64,000 nucleotides of DNA from NCBI RefSeq assembly GCF_005938225.1, contig NZ_VCPC01000003.1, positions 62,001 to 126,000 on the forward strand, read 5' to 3'. The position numbers and the translations under genes are program-made. Shown here piece by piece: positions 1 through 8,451 of the stretch; positions within the stretch are counted from its first letter, which is position 1, and the number at the start of each line of letters is the position of its first letter. Source of the stretch: Arenibacterium halophilum (GTDB taxonomy: Bacteria; Pseudomonadota; Alphaproteobacteria; Rhodobacterales; Rhodobacteraceae). Below the pieces are notes generated by a model. That model worked only from the letters and a program-made list of their open reading frames with translations, made no database searches and was not told where the DNA came from.

Positions 1-508
1 CATCCAGCGTTGCGGCGAGGGCCTCGGCCTTGGACTTGGTGCGATTCCACAGGGTCTGTTGCGCATTCGGGAACCCGGCGCCGAAGGCCTCGCAGAGCGA
101 GCGGCCCACGGTGCCCGCGCCCACGATCAGGATGTTGCGGCTGTCGGGATCGGCCAGCCGCAGCGCCCCCAACAGGCTGTCACCGGCTGTTTTCCACTTG
201 GTGACAAGGTGGAAATCAACGAGCGCCTCCAGCGTGCCGTCCATGTCGGAGAACAGGCTGACCGACCCGTTGACCATCGGCTTGCCAGCATCCGGGTTGC
301 CGGGGAACACGGTCGCGCTTTTGACGGCCAGCCCCATGCCGTCGATCCAGGCCGACCGCGACAGCAACGTATCGGGATCGCGGTACAGGAAGGTGTCCGC
401 AATCTCGGCCTTGGGCAGGGCATGGCCCGCCGCCAGCGCCTCGGTCAGGCCGATCCAGTCCAGCCGGGCTTCGCCCTCGGCAAAGGGGATGATGGTGATG
501 TCACTCAT
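1..508 (-). CDS. Ornithine cyclodeaminase / mu-crystallin family protein (partial, 3' end outside window)
   Basis: The 169 visible residues run from the start codon at 508 and leave the window at base 1, so the C-terminal half is missing. The frame shows a family-typical substrate-lysine region (DFHLVTKWKTAGDS, about residues 114-127) followed by a Rossmann entry (ILIVGAGTVGRS) and the NRT signature after the second strand. The family uses NAD(P) to deaminate ornithine to proline or to reduce related imines; ectoine-degradation paralogues also exist, so the substrate is undecided. The start overlaps the stop codon of the neighbouring HAD gene (ATGA), which implies a translationally coupled pair read leftward. 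Confidence 0.85.
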   Translation of the reverse strand, partial: MSDITIIPFAEGEARLDWIGLTEALAAGHALPKAEIADTFLYRDPDTLLSRSAWIDGMGLAVKSATVFPGNPDAGKPMVNGSVSLFSDMDGTLEALVDFHLVTKWKTAGDSLLGALRLADPDSRNILIVGAGTVGRSLCEAFGAGFPNAQQTLWNRTKSKAEALAATLD

Positions 509-1125
509 GCGGCGTCTTCCTTGGTCAGTAATCCGGCCTCTATCAGCCGGTCGGCCCAGCCCCGCGGACCTTCGAACAGATGGGTTTGCCAGCCACGGCT
601 GGCGGCCATGGCAATATTGTCGGCCCGGTCGTCGGTGAACAGCAGCGCATCTGGCGCAATGCCGCTGGTCTCTTCCAGGCGGCGATAGATTTCGGGGTCG
701 GGCTTGATCACGCCCATATGCCCCGAGATGAAATCGCGGTCGAATTCGCGCAGGAATGGGTAGAAGGTGGCGGCATGGTCATAGCTGCCGATGCCGAAAT
801 TCGTCAGCGAAAACACCGGCACGCCGCGCGCCTGCAGCGCCCGCATCAGCCGCACCGAATGGTCGATGACCGGGCTTGCCATCTCGATCCAGTGGTCGTG
901 CCACATGCGGATTTCATCGCGCCAGGCCGGGGTGGCCTCGGCCATGTCGTAGATCGTGCCGCGAAAGTTTCCTCCCAGATCGACGCGGTCGTTCATGCCA
1001 TGCAAATCGACCTCGGCGAACATGGCGCGGCGGCGATCAACCCCGATGCGGGAATCGTAGAACCGCTCGGGCTGCCATTCGATCAGCACGTTGCCGATAT
1101 CGAAAACCACCGCTTCAGGAGTCAT
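505..1125 (-). CDS. HAD-superfamily hydrolase
   Basis: A 206-residue protein with the four HAD motifs in order: motif I VFDIGNVLIEW near the N-terminus (nucleophile Asp), motif II SLTNFG, motif III lysine in GVIKPDPEIY, and motif IV FTDDRADN. Most members hydrolyse phosphate esters or haloacids through an aspartyl intermediate; nothing here fixes the substrate. The ATG at 1125 (MTPEAV) is chosen because motif I follows directly; an in-frame upstream start would add 17 residues without family support. The stop overlaps the start of the cyclodeaminase-like gene, so the two are probably one operon. Confidence 0.88.
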   Translation of the reverse strand: MTPEAVVFDIGNVLIEWQPERFYDSRIGVDRRRAMFAEVDLHGMNDRVDLGGNFRGTIYDMAEATPAWRDEIRMWHDHWIEMASPVIDHSVRLMRALQARGVPVFSLTNFGIGSYDHAATFYPFLREFDRDFISGHMGVIKPDPEIYRRLEETSGIAPDALLFTDDRADNIAMAASRGWQTHLFEGPRGWADRLIEAGLLTKEDAA

Positions 1126-1198
1126 GTCACACTTGCCTCTCCACGCGTAAAAATCTTTGCAAGATTTTTGATGCAAGTTTCGGGGAAACTTGCCCGCC

Positions 1199-1654
1199 TC
1201 ATGTCCGATGTGCCGCCCGGACTTCGCGTTCGAGCGCGTCCAGAAAACGGGAGCGATCTGCCTTTGTAAAGGGCTTGCCGCCGCCGCCCTGGCCCAGCGG
1301 GTTGGCGGCGCGCATGTCTGCCATCAGATCGCGCATTGCCAGCTGCTGGCCGATGTTCATTTCGTTGAACGCCTCGCCGTTATGGCGCAGCACACGCGCG
1401 CCCTGTTCGACACAGCGTGCGGCCAGCGGGATATCGGCGGTAATGACAACATCCGCAGGCCCGCAGGCGTCTGCGATCCATTTGTCGGCTTCGTCGGCAC
1501 CCGCCGAAACGATCATCGTTTCCACCAGCGGGTTCGGGGAGGGGCGGATGCCGCCGTTCGACACCACCACCAGAGGGATGCGGTGGCGGGTCGCCACGCG
1601 CTCGGCCTCGGCGCGGACGGGGCAGGCGTCGGCATCGACGAAGATGCGCGTCAT
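1199..1654 (-). CDS. YaiI/UPF0178 (DUF188) family protein
   Basis: A 151-residue protein that starts MTRIFVDADACPV, the hallmark of the UPF0178/YaiI family, followed by the conserved VVVSNGG and VITADIPLAARC segments and a C-terminal GGKPFTKADRSRFLDAL. The DADxCP motif resembles acidic active sites of PIN/NYN-type nucleases, but the biochemical role of the family is not established. It lies 7 bases downstream of the S-formylglutathione hydrolase gene on the same strand and is probably co-transcribed. Confidence 0.9.
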   Translation of the reverse strand: MTRIFVDADACPVRAEAERVATRHRIPLVVVSNGGIRPSPNPLVETMIVSAGADEADKWIADACGPADVVITADIPLAARCVEQGARVLRHNGEAFNEMNIGQQLAMRDLMADMRAANPLGQGGGGKPFTKADRSRFLDALEREVRAAHRT

Positions 1655-1661
1655 GCCCGGG

Positions 1662-2492
1662 TCACGCCCAGAGCGCGGCGGCGTGGAAGGCCACGTGATC
1701 TTCCATGAAAGACGACACGAAGAAATAGCTGTGGTCGTAGCCCGGCTGCAGGCGGAGCGTTGCCTGCTGGCGCTTTTCGGCGATGGCCGCGGCCAATGCC
1801 TCGGGGCGCAGCAGATCGATGAATTGATCGGTGGTGCCGGTGTCGACCAGAATTGGTCCGTCGAAGCCCTTGTCACGCATCAGCAGGCTGGCGTCATGTG
1901 CCGCCCATTTGGTTTCGTCCTCGCCCAGGTAGGCTGTCAGCTGTTTGCGGCCCCAGTCCGATCCGGTGGGGTTGGAGATCGGTGCAAAGGCCGAGACCGA
2001 GCGGAATCGACCCGGCAACGACATAGCCAACGTCAGTGCACCGTGGCCGCCCATGGAGTGGCCGGTGATGGCCTGACGTTCGGCGTCGATGGGGAAATGT
2101 TCGGCGAGCAGGTTGGGAAGTTCCTCGGCGATATAGTCCCACATCTGGTAGTGGGCGGACCATGGTTCCTGCGTGGCGTTCACGTAGAACCCGGCGCCTT
2201 TGCCCAGATCATAGGCGTCGTCGTCGGCCACGTCATCGCCGCGGGGGCTGGTGTCGGGGAAGACAAGCGCGATGCCGTGTTCGGCGGCCCAGGCCTGTGC
2301 CCCGGCTTTGGTCATGGCGTTTTCGTGGGTGCAGGTCAGGCCCGAGAGATACCAAAGCACCGGCACCGGGCCATCGGCGGCCTCGGGGGGGAGGAACAGG
2401 CCGAAGGTCATGTCGCAGTTGCAGGCTGTGGAGGCGTGGGAATAGACGCCCTGTGTGCCGCCGAAGCAGGCGTTTTCCGATACGGTTTTCAT
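1662..2492 (-). CDS. fghA: S-formylglutathione hydrolase
   Basis: A 276-residue alpha/beta-hydrolase of the esterase D family. It hydrolyses S-formylglutathione to formate and glutathione, the second step of glutathione-dependent formaldehyde oxidation in the cytoplasm. The nucleophile sits in GHSMGGHG (Ser146); a downstream Asp in VDTGTTDQF and His in GYDHSYFF complete the triad, and the N-terminal LSGLTCTHEN oxyanion segment is typical. Length matches the family. The partner dehydrogenase lies apart at 7159-8286. An RBS-like GGAGACGC precedes the ATG. Confidence 0.96.
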   Translation of the reverse strand: MKTVSENACFGGTQGVYSHASTACNCDMTFGLFLPPEAADGPVPVLWYLSGLTCTHENAMTKAGAQAWAAEHGIALVFPDTSPRGDDVADDDAYDLGKGAGFYVNATQEPWSAHYQMWDYIAEELPNLLAEHFPIDAERQAITGHSMGGHGALTLAMSLPGRFRSVSAFAPISNPTGSDWGRKQLTAYLGEDETKWAAHDASLLMRDKGFDGPILVDTGTTDQFIDLLRPEALAAAIAEKRQQATLRLQPGYDHSYFFVSSFMEDHVAFHAAALWA

Positions 2493-2558
2493 GATGCGTC
2501 TCCTTGGCTGCTTTGGGTCTTGGCTAGCGGGACGATGCGCGGGCGTAAAGGGCGGGAC

Positions 2559-2594
2559 GCCTCCGGCGGGAGTATTTTTGCAATGGTGAAATGT
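2559..2594. repeat. GC-rich intergenic repeat, short copy
   Basis: A short inverted repeat (CGCCTCCGGCGGGAG) followed by TATTTTTGC, at the 3' end of the AEC transporter gene. It resembles the half-element seen at 25062-25096 in this window. The other copies also lie at gene 3' ends, so a transcription-termination or mRNA-end role is inferred. Confidence 0.5.
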
Positions 2595-2597
2595 GGG

Positions 2598-3524
2598 TCA
2601 GCCCGAGACCCAGGCGATGGCGATGGGCACGGTGAGGATGGAAAGTGCCGTCGAGACCAGGATCGCGGCCGAGACGCGTTGCGGGGCGACGCCATAGTGT
2701 TGTGCCAGCATGAAGACGTTGCCGGCGACGGGCATGGCGGCGGCCGAGACGACGACGATGACCAAGAACGGGTCGATCGGGAACAGGAGCATCACGCCGA
2801 TGGCGACAAAGATCGGGTGCAGTACCAGTTTGCAGAAGGTCAGCCAACCCGCGACCTGAATGCGTTCCGCCGATTTGCCCGCCAGAGAAGCGCCGATGGC
2901 AAACAGCGCGCCCGGGGTGGCGGCGCCGCCGAGGATCGTGAGGAAATCGTTCAGCACCTCGGGTGTGGGCAGGTCGAACCCCGACCAGAGCAGCCCCGAC
3001 GTGATGGCCACGATCATCGGGTTGCGCAGCAGGCCGAGGCCGATGGTTTTCAGGATCGCCGGACTCATCCTGCCGTCGCGGGCGGCGTTGATCAGGATCA
3101 CGATCAGGCTAGAGAACACGATGAGATCGGTGGCGAGGACCATCATCATCGGGCCAATCGAGGCTTCCCCGAACAACAATACGAACATCGGCAGGCCAAG
3201 GAAGCCGACATTGCCGATCACGGCGCATTGCGCCTCGATCGCGGCGGTGGGCACGTCGAGCTTGCGGAAGAAGCCGACCGCCGTGGCGATTCCGTAGACG
3301 AAGGCCGTGCCCCAGAGGTAGCCCGCGATCAGGCGGCCGTTGAAAACTTCGGCAAAATCGAGGTTGGCGGCAAAGCGGAACAGCATCGCCGATAGCGGGA
3401 AGAAGAACACGAATTTGGTCAGGTAGGCCGTGGCTTCCTGCGTGAAAAAGCGGGTGCGCCCGGCCCAGAAGCCCAGTCCGATGATGACGAAGAACGGCAG
3501 CGTGCGCAGGAAAATCTCGACCAT
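2598..3524 (-). CDS. AEC (auxin efflux carrier) family transporter
   Basis: A 308-residue integral membrane protein of the AEC family. It has roughly ten hydrophobic helices in the two-halves arrangement of the family, beginning with the FFVIIGLGFWAGR first segment; the second half opens with KTIGLGLLRNPMIVAI and contains the conserved GGAATPGALFAIGASL. AEC proteins export or import organic acids such as malonate or malate; the substrate is not evident. It stands alone, with a GC-rich repeat at its 3' end. Confidence 0.9.
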   Translation of the reverse strand: MVEIFLRTLPFFVIIGLGFWAGRTRFFTQEATAYLTKFVFFFPLSAMLFRFAANLDFAEVFNGRLIAGYLWGTAFVYGIATAVGFFRKLDVPTAAIEAQCAVIGNVGFLGLPMFVLLFGEASIGPMMMVLATDLIVFSSLIVILINAARDGRMSPAILKTIGLGLLRNPMIVAITSGLLWSGFDLPTPEVLNDFLTILGGAATPGALFAIGASLAGKSAERIQVAGWLTFCKLVLHPIFVAIGVMLLFPIDPFLVIVVVSAAAMPVAGNVFMLAQHYGVAPQRVSAAILVSTALSILTVPIAIAWVSG

Positions 3525-3572
3525 GAATCGCTGGTAGCCTGCGCGCCTGCCAAGGGCAAGACAGGGCGTGCC

Positions 3573-4541
3573 CTAGCCGCTGCCGATCAGGATGCCTGCC
3601 GCCAGAACCAGCGCGCCGCCCAGCACCACCTGCAGTGCGGCGCGGAAGAAGGGCGTTTCCATGTAGCGGTTCTGGATCCATGCGATGGCCCAGAGTTCGG
3701 CAAAGACCACGATGAAGGCGATCACCGTCGCGGTCCAGAAATCGGGGATCAGGTAGGGCAGGGCGTGACCCAACCCGCCCACGGTTGTCATCACCCCCGA
3801 GGCGATGCCGCGTTTCATGGGCGAGCCGCGCCCCGAGAGCGCGCCATCGTCGGAGGCGGCCTCGGTGAAGCCCATCGAGATGCCGGCCCCGACCGAGGCG
3901 GCGAGCCCTACCAGCAGTGTGGTCCAGGGGTCGTGCGTGGCGAAGGCGGTGGCAAAGATCGGTGCGAGCGTCGAGACCGAGCCATCCATCAGCCCGGCTA
4001 GCCCCGGCTGCACCCATGTCAGGATGAACTGGCGGCGTTCGGTGGCCGCCTCTTCGTCCCGACTGTCGTCGCTCAGGTGTTCGCGGGTCAGGTCGGCGGC
4101 GCGGTGTTGGTGCCCGGCTTCGGCGGCGGCGAGATCGCCCAGCAGTTTGCGGGTTGCGGCATCGCTGGTGCGGGAGGCGGCCGAGAGGTAGAAGGCTTCG
4201 GCCTGATGCTCCATGGCGCGGGCTTCGTCGCGGATGCGGTCCACGCCAAGGTTTTCGATCAGCCAGACCGGGCGGCGGTTGTAATAGCCGGCCACATGTT
4301 CGCGGCGGATCAGGGGAACCGTGTCGCCCCAGCGACTGCGGTGCAGCTCGAACAGGCGCGCGCGGTGCTCGTCTTCTTCGGCGGCCATGCCTTCGAAAAT
4401 GGCAGCTGTGGCGGGAAAATCGTCGCGCAGCCGTTCGGCGTAACTGCGATAGATGCGGGCGTCGTCTTCTTCGGACGAGATGGCGAGGGCGACGATTTCG
4501 CGTTCGGTCAGATCGTCAAAGCGTTTGCGGCTGGGGAGCAT
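3573..4541 (-). CDS. mbfA: Membrane-bound ferritin-like iron exporter (rubrerythrin-VIT1 fusion)
   Basis: A 322-residue protein with two parts. Residues 1 to about 150 form a ferritin-like/rubrerythrin domain with di-iron ligand motifs (SSEEDDARIY, AAEEDEHRARL, HQAEAFYL, AAEAGHQHRA). Residues of about 160-322 form a VIT1/CCC1-type membrane domain with the GLMDGSVSTLAPIFATAF signature and several hydrophobic helices. This arrangement is that of MbfA, which in rhizobia exports iron and protects against peroxide stress and is repressed by Irr. An Irr-like site lies about 18 bases before the start codon. It is divergent from a TetR gene. Confidence 0.92.
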   Translation of the reverse strand: MLPSRKRFDDLTEREIVALAISSEEDDARIYRSYAERLRDDFPATAAIFEGMAAEEDEHRARLFELHRSRWGDTVPLIRREHVAGYYNRRPVWLIENLGVDRIRDEARAMEHQAEAFYLSAASRTSDAATRKLLGDLAAAEAGHQHRAADLTREHLSDDSRDEEAATERRQFILTWVQPGLAGLMDGSVSTLAPIFATAFATHDPWTTLLVGLAASVGAGISMGFTEAASDDGALSGRGSPMKRGIASGVMTTVGGLGHALPYLIPDFWTATVIAFIVVFAELWAIAWIQNRYMETPFFRAALQVVLGGALVLAAGILIGSG

Positions 4542-4558
4542 GGGGATATTTATTTTAG

Positions 4559-4573
4559 TTAGAATAATTCCAA
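4559..4573 (-). promoter_or_regulatory. Candidate Irr (ICE-type) operator upstream of mbfA
   Basis: TTAGAATAATTCCAA is close to the inverted TTAGAA-N3-TTCTAA arrangement of rhizobial iron-control elements, with one mismatch in the right half. It sits in an AT-rich island directly upstream of mbfA, a known Irr target in Agrobacterium and Bradyrhizobium. The match was made by eye. Confidence 0.5.
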
Positions 4574-4633
4574 TTAATAAGGTGTGCTATGGCTTTTGCA
4601 ACCCCGTCGCTGGCTGGCGCGTTGTCGAATCTG

Positions 4634-4645
4634 AACCGAACGGTT
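4634..4645. promoter_or_regulatory. Perfect inverted repeat, candidate TetR operator
   Basis: AACCGAACGGTT is a perfect inverted repeat (AACCG, two-base spacer, CGGTT) centred about 34 bases before the TetR start codon at 4674. AACCG/CGGTT half-sites are common for TetR-family repressors, so autoregulation is inferred. Confidence 0.5.
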
Positions 4646-4673
4646 TATGTTGGTGCGGAACAGGGACAGGTTG

Positions 4674-5291
4674 ATGAGCGAAACGGCAACATTGGTGCGC
4701 AAGGGGCGCAAGTTCGATCAGGTTCTGGCGGGCGCACGCGAGGTCTTTATGGCCGATGGATACGAGGGCGCCAGCGTTGATGACATTGCCCGCGTGGCAG
4801 GGGTGTCGAAGGCGACGCTGTATAGCTATTTCCCTGACAAGCGGCTGCTGTTCATCGAGGTGGCGACCACTGAATGCCAGCATCTGGCCTCGCGCACGTT
4901 GGATTTGATCGAAGTGGATGCGGGACCTCGTGCAGTGCTGATGACGGCCGCCGGCCAGATCGTGCCGTTTCTGTTGTCGGATTTTGCGCAGCAGGTGTTT
5001 CGCATCTGCCTGGCCGAGAGCGACCGTTTCCCCGAGCTGGGCCGGGCGTTTTACGCGGCGGGGCCGGAAAACGGGCGCAGACGGCTGGAAGAGTATATGT
5101 CCTGCGCAGTGAAACGGGGCGAGTTGCAGATCGACGATGTGACGCTGGCCGCCGAGCAGTTCACCGAGCTGTGCAAGGCACGGCTGTGGACGCAGGCGAT
5201 TTTCGGCATCCGCCGCAGCTTTGCGCAGGATGAGGTGGAACTGGTCGTGCGTGAGGCGGTCGAGACGTTCTTGGCGCGGTATGGCGTGTGA
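4674..5291 (+). CDS. TetR/AcrR family transcriptional regulator
   Basis: A 205-residue regulator with the TetR N-terminal helix-turn-helix at about residues 15-60 (VFMADGYEGASVDDIARVAGVSK, then ATLYSYFPDKRLLF), followed by an all-helical ligand domain. The ligand is unknown. The ATG at 4674 is preferred to an in-frame ATG at 4647, which has no ribosome site and would lie almost against the perfect inverted repeat at 4634-4645. The gene is divergent from mbfA and ends at a GC-rich repeat shared with the convergent NYN gene. Whether it controls mbfA or only itself cannot be read from the sequence. Confidence 0.92.
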   Translation: MSETATLVRKGRKFDQVLAGAREVFMADGYEGASVDDIARVAGVSKATLYSYFPDKRLLFIEVATTECQHLASRTLDLIEVDAGPRAVLMTAAGQIVPFLLSDFAQQVFRICLAESDRFPELGRAFYAAGPENGRRRLEEYMSCAVKRGELQIDDVTLAAEQFTELCKARLWTQAIFGIRRSFAQDEVELVVREAVETFLARYGV

Positions 5292-5296
5292 GGCTC

Positions 5297-5364
5297 GGGG
5301 GGGGGGGCGCTGCCCCCGTCCGCTGCGCGGGCTCCCCCGGGATATTTGACCCCAAAGAAGGATT
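5297..5364 (+). repeat. GC-rich intergenic repeat with G11 tract
   Basis: An 11-G run (5297-5307) leads into CGCTGCCCCCGTCCGCTGCG and then CTCCCCCGGGATATTTGACC and CCAAAGAAGG. The second half matches the copies at 24990-25046 and, inverted, at 28195-28260. It lies between the convergent TetR and NYN genes, where it could fold and end both transcripts. Confidence 0.7.
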
Positions 5365-5373
5365 GGGTTTTGG

Positions 5374-6105
5374 TCAGTCAAGCCGCCGGATTTGCAGCTG
5401 GTTGCCGTCGCCGCGGCGGGTTTCGAACAGTTTGAGTTCCATCACCAGATCGCTGAGTTTCTTCTTGCCGTAGCTGCGTGTATCGAAATCGGGGTTGGCG
5501 GCGCTGATGTACTGGCCGATCTGGCCAAGAGTGAACCATTCGTCTTCCTGCTCGATCGCGTCCATCGCGCGGATCACCAGCTTGGTCGGGTCTTCCAGTT
5601 GGGTCGGGTGTTCGGCGGGTTCGGCGGGTTTGGGAGCCTCGGGTCGGGTTTTCTTGGCCGTCTCGGACACGAGGTTTTCGACGTAGATGAATCGTTTGCA
5701 GGCCTTGACGAAGGCGGCGGGCGTCTTGCGCATGCCCATGCCGAAAACATCGACGCCCTGTTCGCGGATGCGGCTGGCAAGGCGCGTGAAATCGCTGTCG
5801 GACGAGATCAGCACGAAGCCGTCGAAGCGGCCCGAGTGCAGGCAATCCATCGCGTCGATCACCAGCGTGATATCGCTGGCGTTCTTGCCGGTGGTATTGG
5901 CGAACTGCTGGTGCGGCACGATGGCGAGCGCGGCCAGCTTGTCCTTGGACCAGCCCTGCGGCGCGCCGCCCGAGAAGTCGCCGTAGATCCGCCGCAGGCT
6001 GGCCTCGCCCAACGAGGTGATCTCCTCGAACATGGCCTCGGCGTAGCGGGCCGAGATATTATCCGCGTCGATCAGGACGGCGAGGTGCCTGCGGTCATCG
6101 GCCAT
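5374..6105 (-). CDS. NYN-domain ribonuclease-like protein with C-terminal OST-HTH/LOTUS domain
   Basis: A 243-residue protein. Residues 1 to about 150 are a NYN (DUF88/LabA-like) domain with the acidic site formed by LIDADN, the ASDITLVIDAMD segment and ISSDSDF, a PIN-like nuclease arrangement. Residues of about 180-243 (AMDAIEQEDEWFTLGQIGQYI to the end) match an OST-HTH/LOTUS RNA-binding winged helix. The family is thought to act on RNA; the target is unknown. It begins 3 bases after the stop of the ClpP-like gene, so the two are surely co-transcribed, an association worth noting. Confidence 0.88.
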   Translation of the reverse strand: MADDRRHLAVLIDADNISARYAEAMFEEITSLGEASLRRIYGDFSGGAPQGWSKDKLAALAIVPHQQFANTTGKNASDITLVIDAMDCLHSGRFDGFVLISSDSDFTRLASRIREQGVDVFGMGMRKTPAAFVKACKRFIYVENLVSETAKKTRPEAPKPAEPAEHPTQLEDPTKLVIRAMDAIEQEDEWFTLGQIGQYISAANPDFDTRSYGKKKLSDLVMELKLFETRRGDGNQLQIRRLD

Positions 6106-6108
6106 GGC

Positions 6109-6702
6109 TCAGGCCAGTTCATCGACGGAAGAGATGATCTTGCCCACCAGACCATAATCGACAGCTTCCTGGGTTTTCAGCCAGAAATCGCGGCGGGTAT
6201 CTTCGGCGATCTTTTCCGGGGTCTGGCCGGTGGCCTTGGCGAACAGCGCGTGGAAGCGTTCCGACATGATGCGGATCTGTTCGGCCTGGATCATCAGGTC
6301 GCTGACCTGGCCGCGGATTCCGCCCGAGGGCTGGTGCAGCAGGAAGCGGGTGTTGGGCAGGCAATAGCGGTTTTCCTTGGCCGCGCCGACGAAAATCAGC
6401 GCGCCGGCGCTTGCGACCCAGCCCGAGCCGATGGTGCGCACCTTGGGGCGGATGAAGCCGATCACGTCATGCACCATATCGCCGGATTCGACGTGCCCGC
6501 CGGGGGACGAGATGAAGAGGTTGATCGGGTCGTCGCTTTCCTCGGCCAAGGCCAGCAGCTGCGTGGTCGCGCGCTGGGCCAGCTTGTCGTTGATTTCGCC
6601 CGTGATGATCACGTTGCGCGATTTGAAGAACAGCTGATCGACCTTGCCGGCGGCGCCGTCTTCGGGTTTGGCGGGGCTGTCGTCGGAAAACCGGATGGTC
6701 AT
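6109..6702 (-). CDS. ClpP-family serine protease (divergent paralogue)
   Basis: A 197-residue ClpP-type peptidase. The triad is intact: Ser in GSGWVASAGAL, His in RFLLHQPSGG, and Asp in TRRDFWLKTQEAVDYGL. The handle region ISSPGGHVESGDMV differs from the canonical NSPGGxxxAG form, and the gene is not next to clpX, so it looks like a secondary ClpP rather than the housekeeping copy. It would form a barrel that degrades substrates fed by a Clp ATPase. It is followed after 3 bases by the NYN/LOTUS gene. Confidence 0.92.
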   Translation of the reverse strand: MTIRFSDDSPAKPEDGAAGKVDQLFFKSRNVIITGEINDKLAQRATTQLLALAEESDDPINLFISSPGGHVESGDMVHDVIGFIRPKVRTIGSGWVASAGALIFVGAAKENRYCLPNTRFLLHQPSGGIRGQVSDLMIQAEQIRIMSERFHALFAKATGQTPEKIAEDTRRDFWLKTQEAVDYGLVGKIISSVDELA

Positions 6703-6781
6703 GGAAATCTCTCCCTTGGGCTGGCGGTTGCGCCGACCCTAGGGGCGTTGCCGATGGGGTTCAACGGCATAACGACCGGGG

Positions 6782-7081
6782 TTACCTGCGGGCCGAGAGT
6801 TCGTCGAACAGCCGCACGATCAGCAGCGCTGCGCCCGAAATCACCAGCGAGCGGCCCACGGCAACGGCAAGGTTTCCGGGGGCAACGCGGGCGATGCGGT
6901 CGCGCGAGCCGCGGGCAAAACGGGCAAGGCGGCCGGGCGCGTGATCGTCGTGGATGGGCGCGGGTTCGGGCATGTCGAAGGCCGAAGGCTTGGCGCGCCA
7001 CATGGCGGCGCCGGCGACGACCACACCAGCGGCAAAGGCGATGGGGGCAAGGCGTTCGGTGGTATCCTGGGATAGATGCAT
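6782..7081 (-). CDS. Small conserved membrane protein of unknown function
   Basis: A 99-residue protein with one hydrophobic segment near the N-terminus (LAPIAFAAGVVVAGAAMW) and another near the C-terminus (LVISGAALLIVRLF), separated by a charged linker. The ATG at 7081 is chosen because AAGGAGA lies 8 bases upstream. No family was recognised. It sits between clpP-like and adhI genes on the same strand without overlap. Confidence 0.75.
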   Translation of the reverse strand: MHLSQDTTERLAPIAFAAGVVVAGAAMWRAKPSAFDMPEPAPIHDDHAPGRLARFARGSRDRIARVAPGNLAVAVGRSLVISGAALLIVRLFDELSARR

Positions 7082-7158
7082 GGGCGACTGTCTCCTTTGA
7101 TTGGCAGACAAACGCCTGTTGGCCCGGCGGGTTCCGCCGGGCCAGTGCCGTCAGAGGC

Positions 7159-8286
<1,128 letters not shown>

Positions 8287-8406
8287 GGCATTTTTCTCCT
8301 GCTTTGGCGGTTGCGGGGACACTTTCCTAAAGCGGCGGGCATTTCAACCGTTATCCACGGCGATCCGTGAAACGAAAGCGACGGGAATTGACGACTCGGT
8401 GCGCTA

Positions 8407-8421
8407 GAACATAACAAGAAC
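8407..8421 (+). promoter_or_regulatory. LexA (SOS) box of the alphaproteobacterial type before imuB
   Basis: GAACATAACAAGAAC fits the direct repeat GAAC-N7-GAAC (GTTC-N7-GTTC on the other strand), the LexA site of alphaproteobacteria. It lies 31 bases before the imuB start codon, where LexA would block transcription until DNA damage. Confidence 0.85.
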
Positions 8422-8451
8422 ATATATCGCTGTCTGACTGCCATCAGAGCC

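Noticed and set aside
876-3395. A very long open frame on the plus strand opposite yaiI, fghA and the AEC gene
   Set aside because: Its product has no domain and is rich in Arg, Gly and His as expected for an antisense reading of high-GC genes; the minus-strand genes beneath it have clear families.
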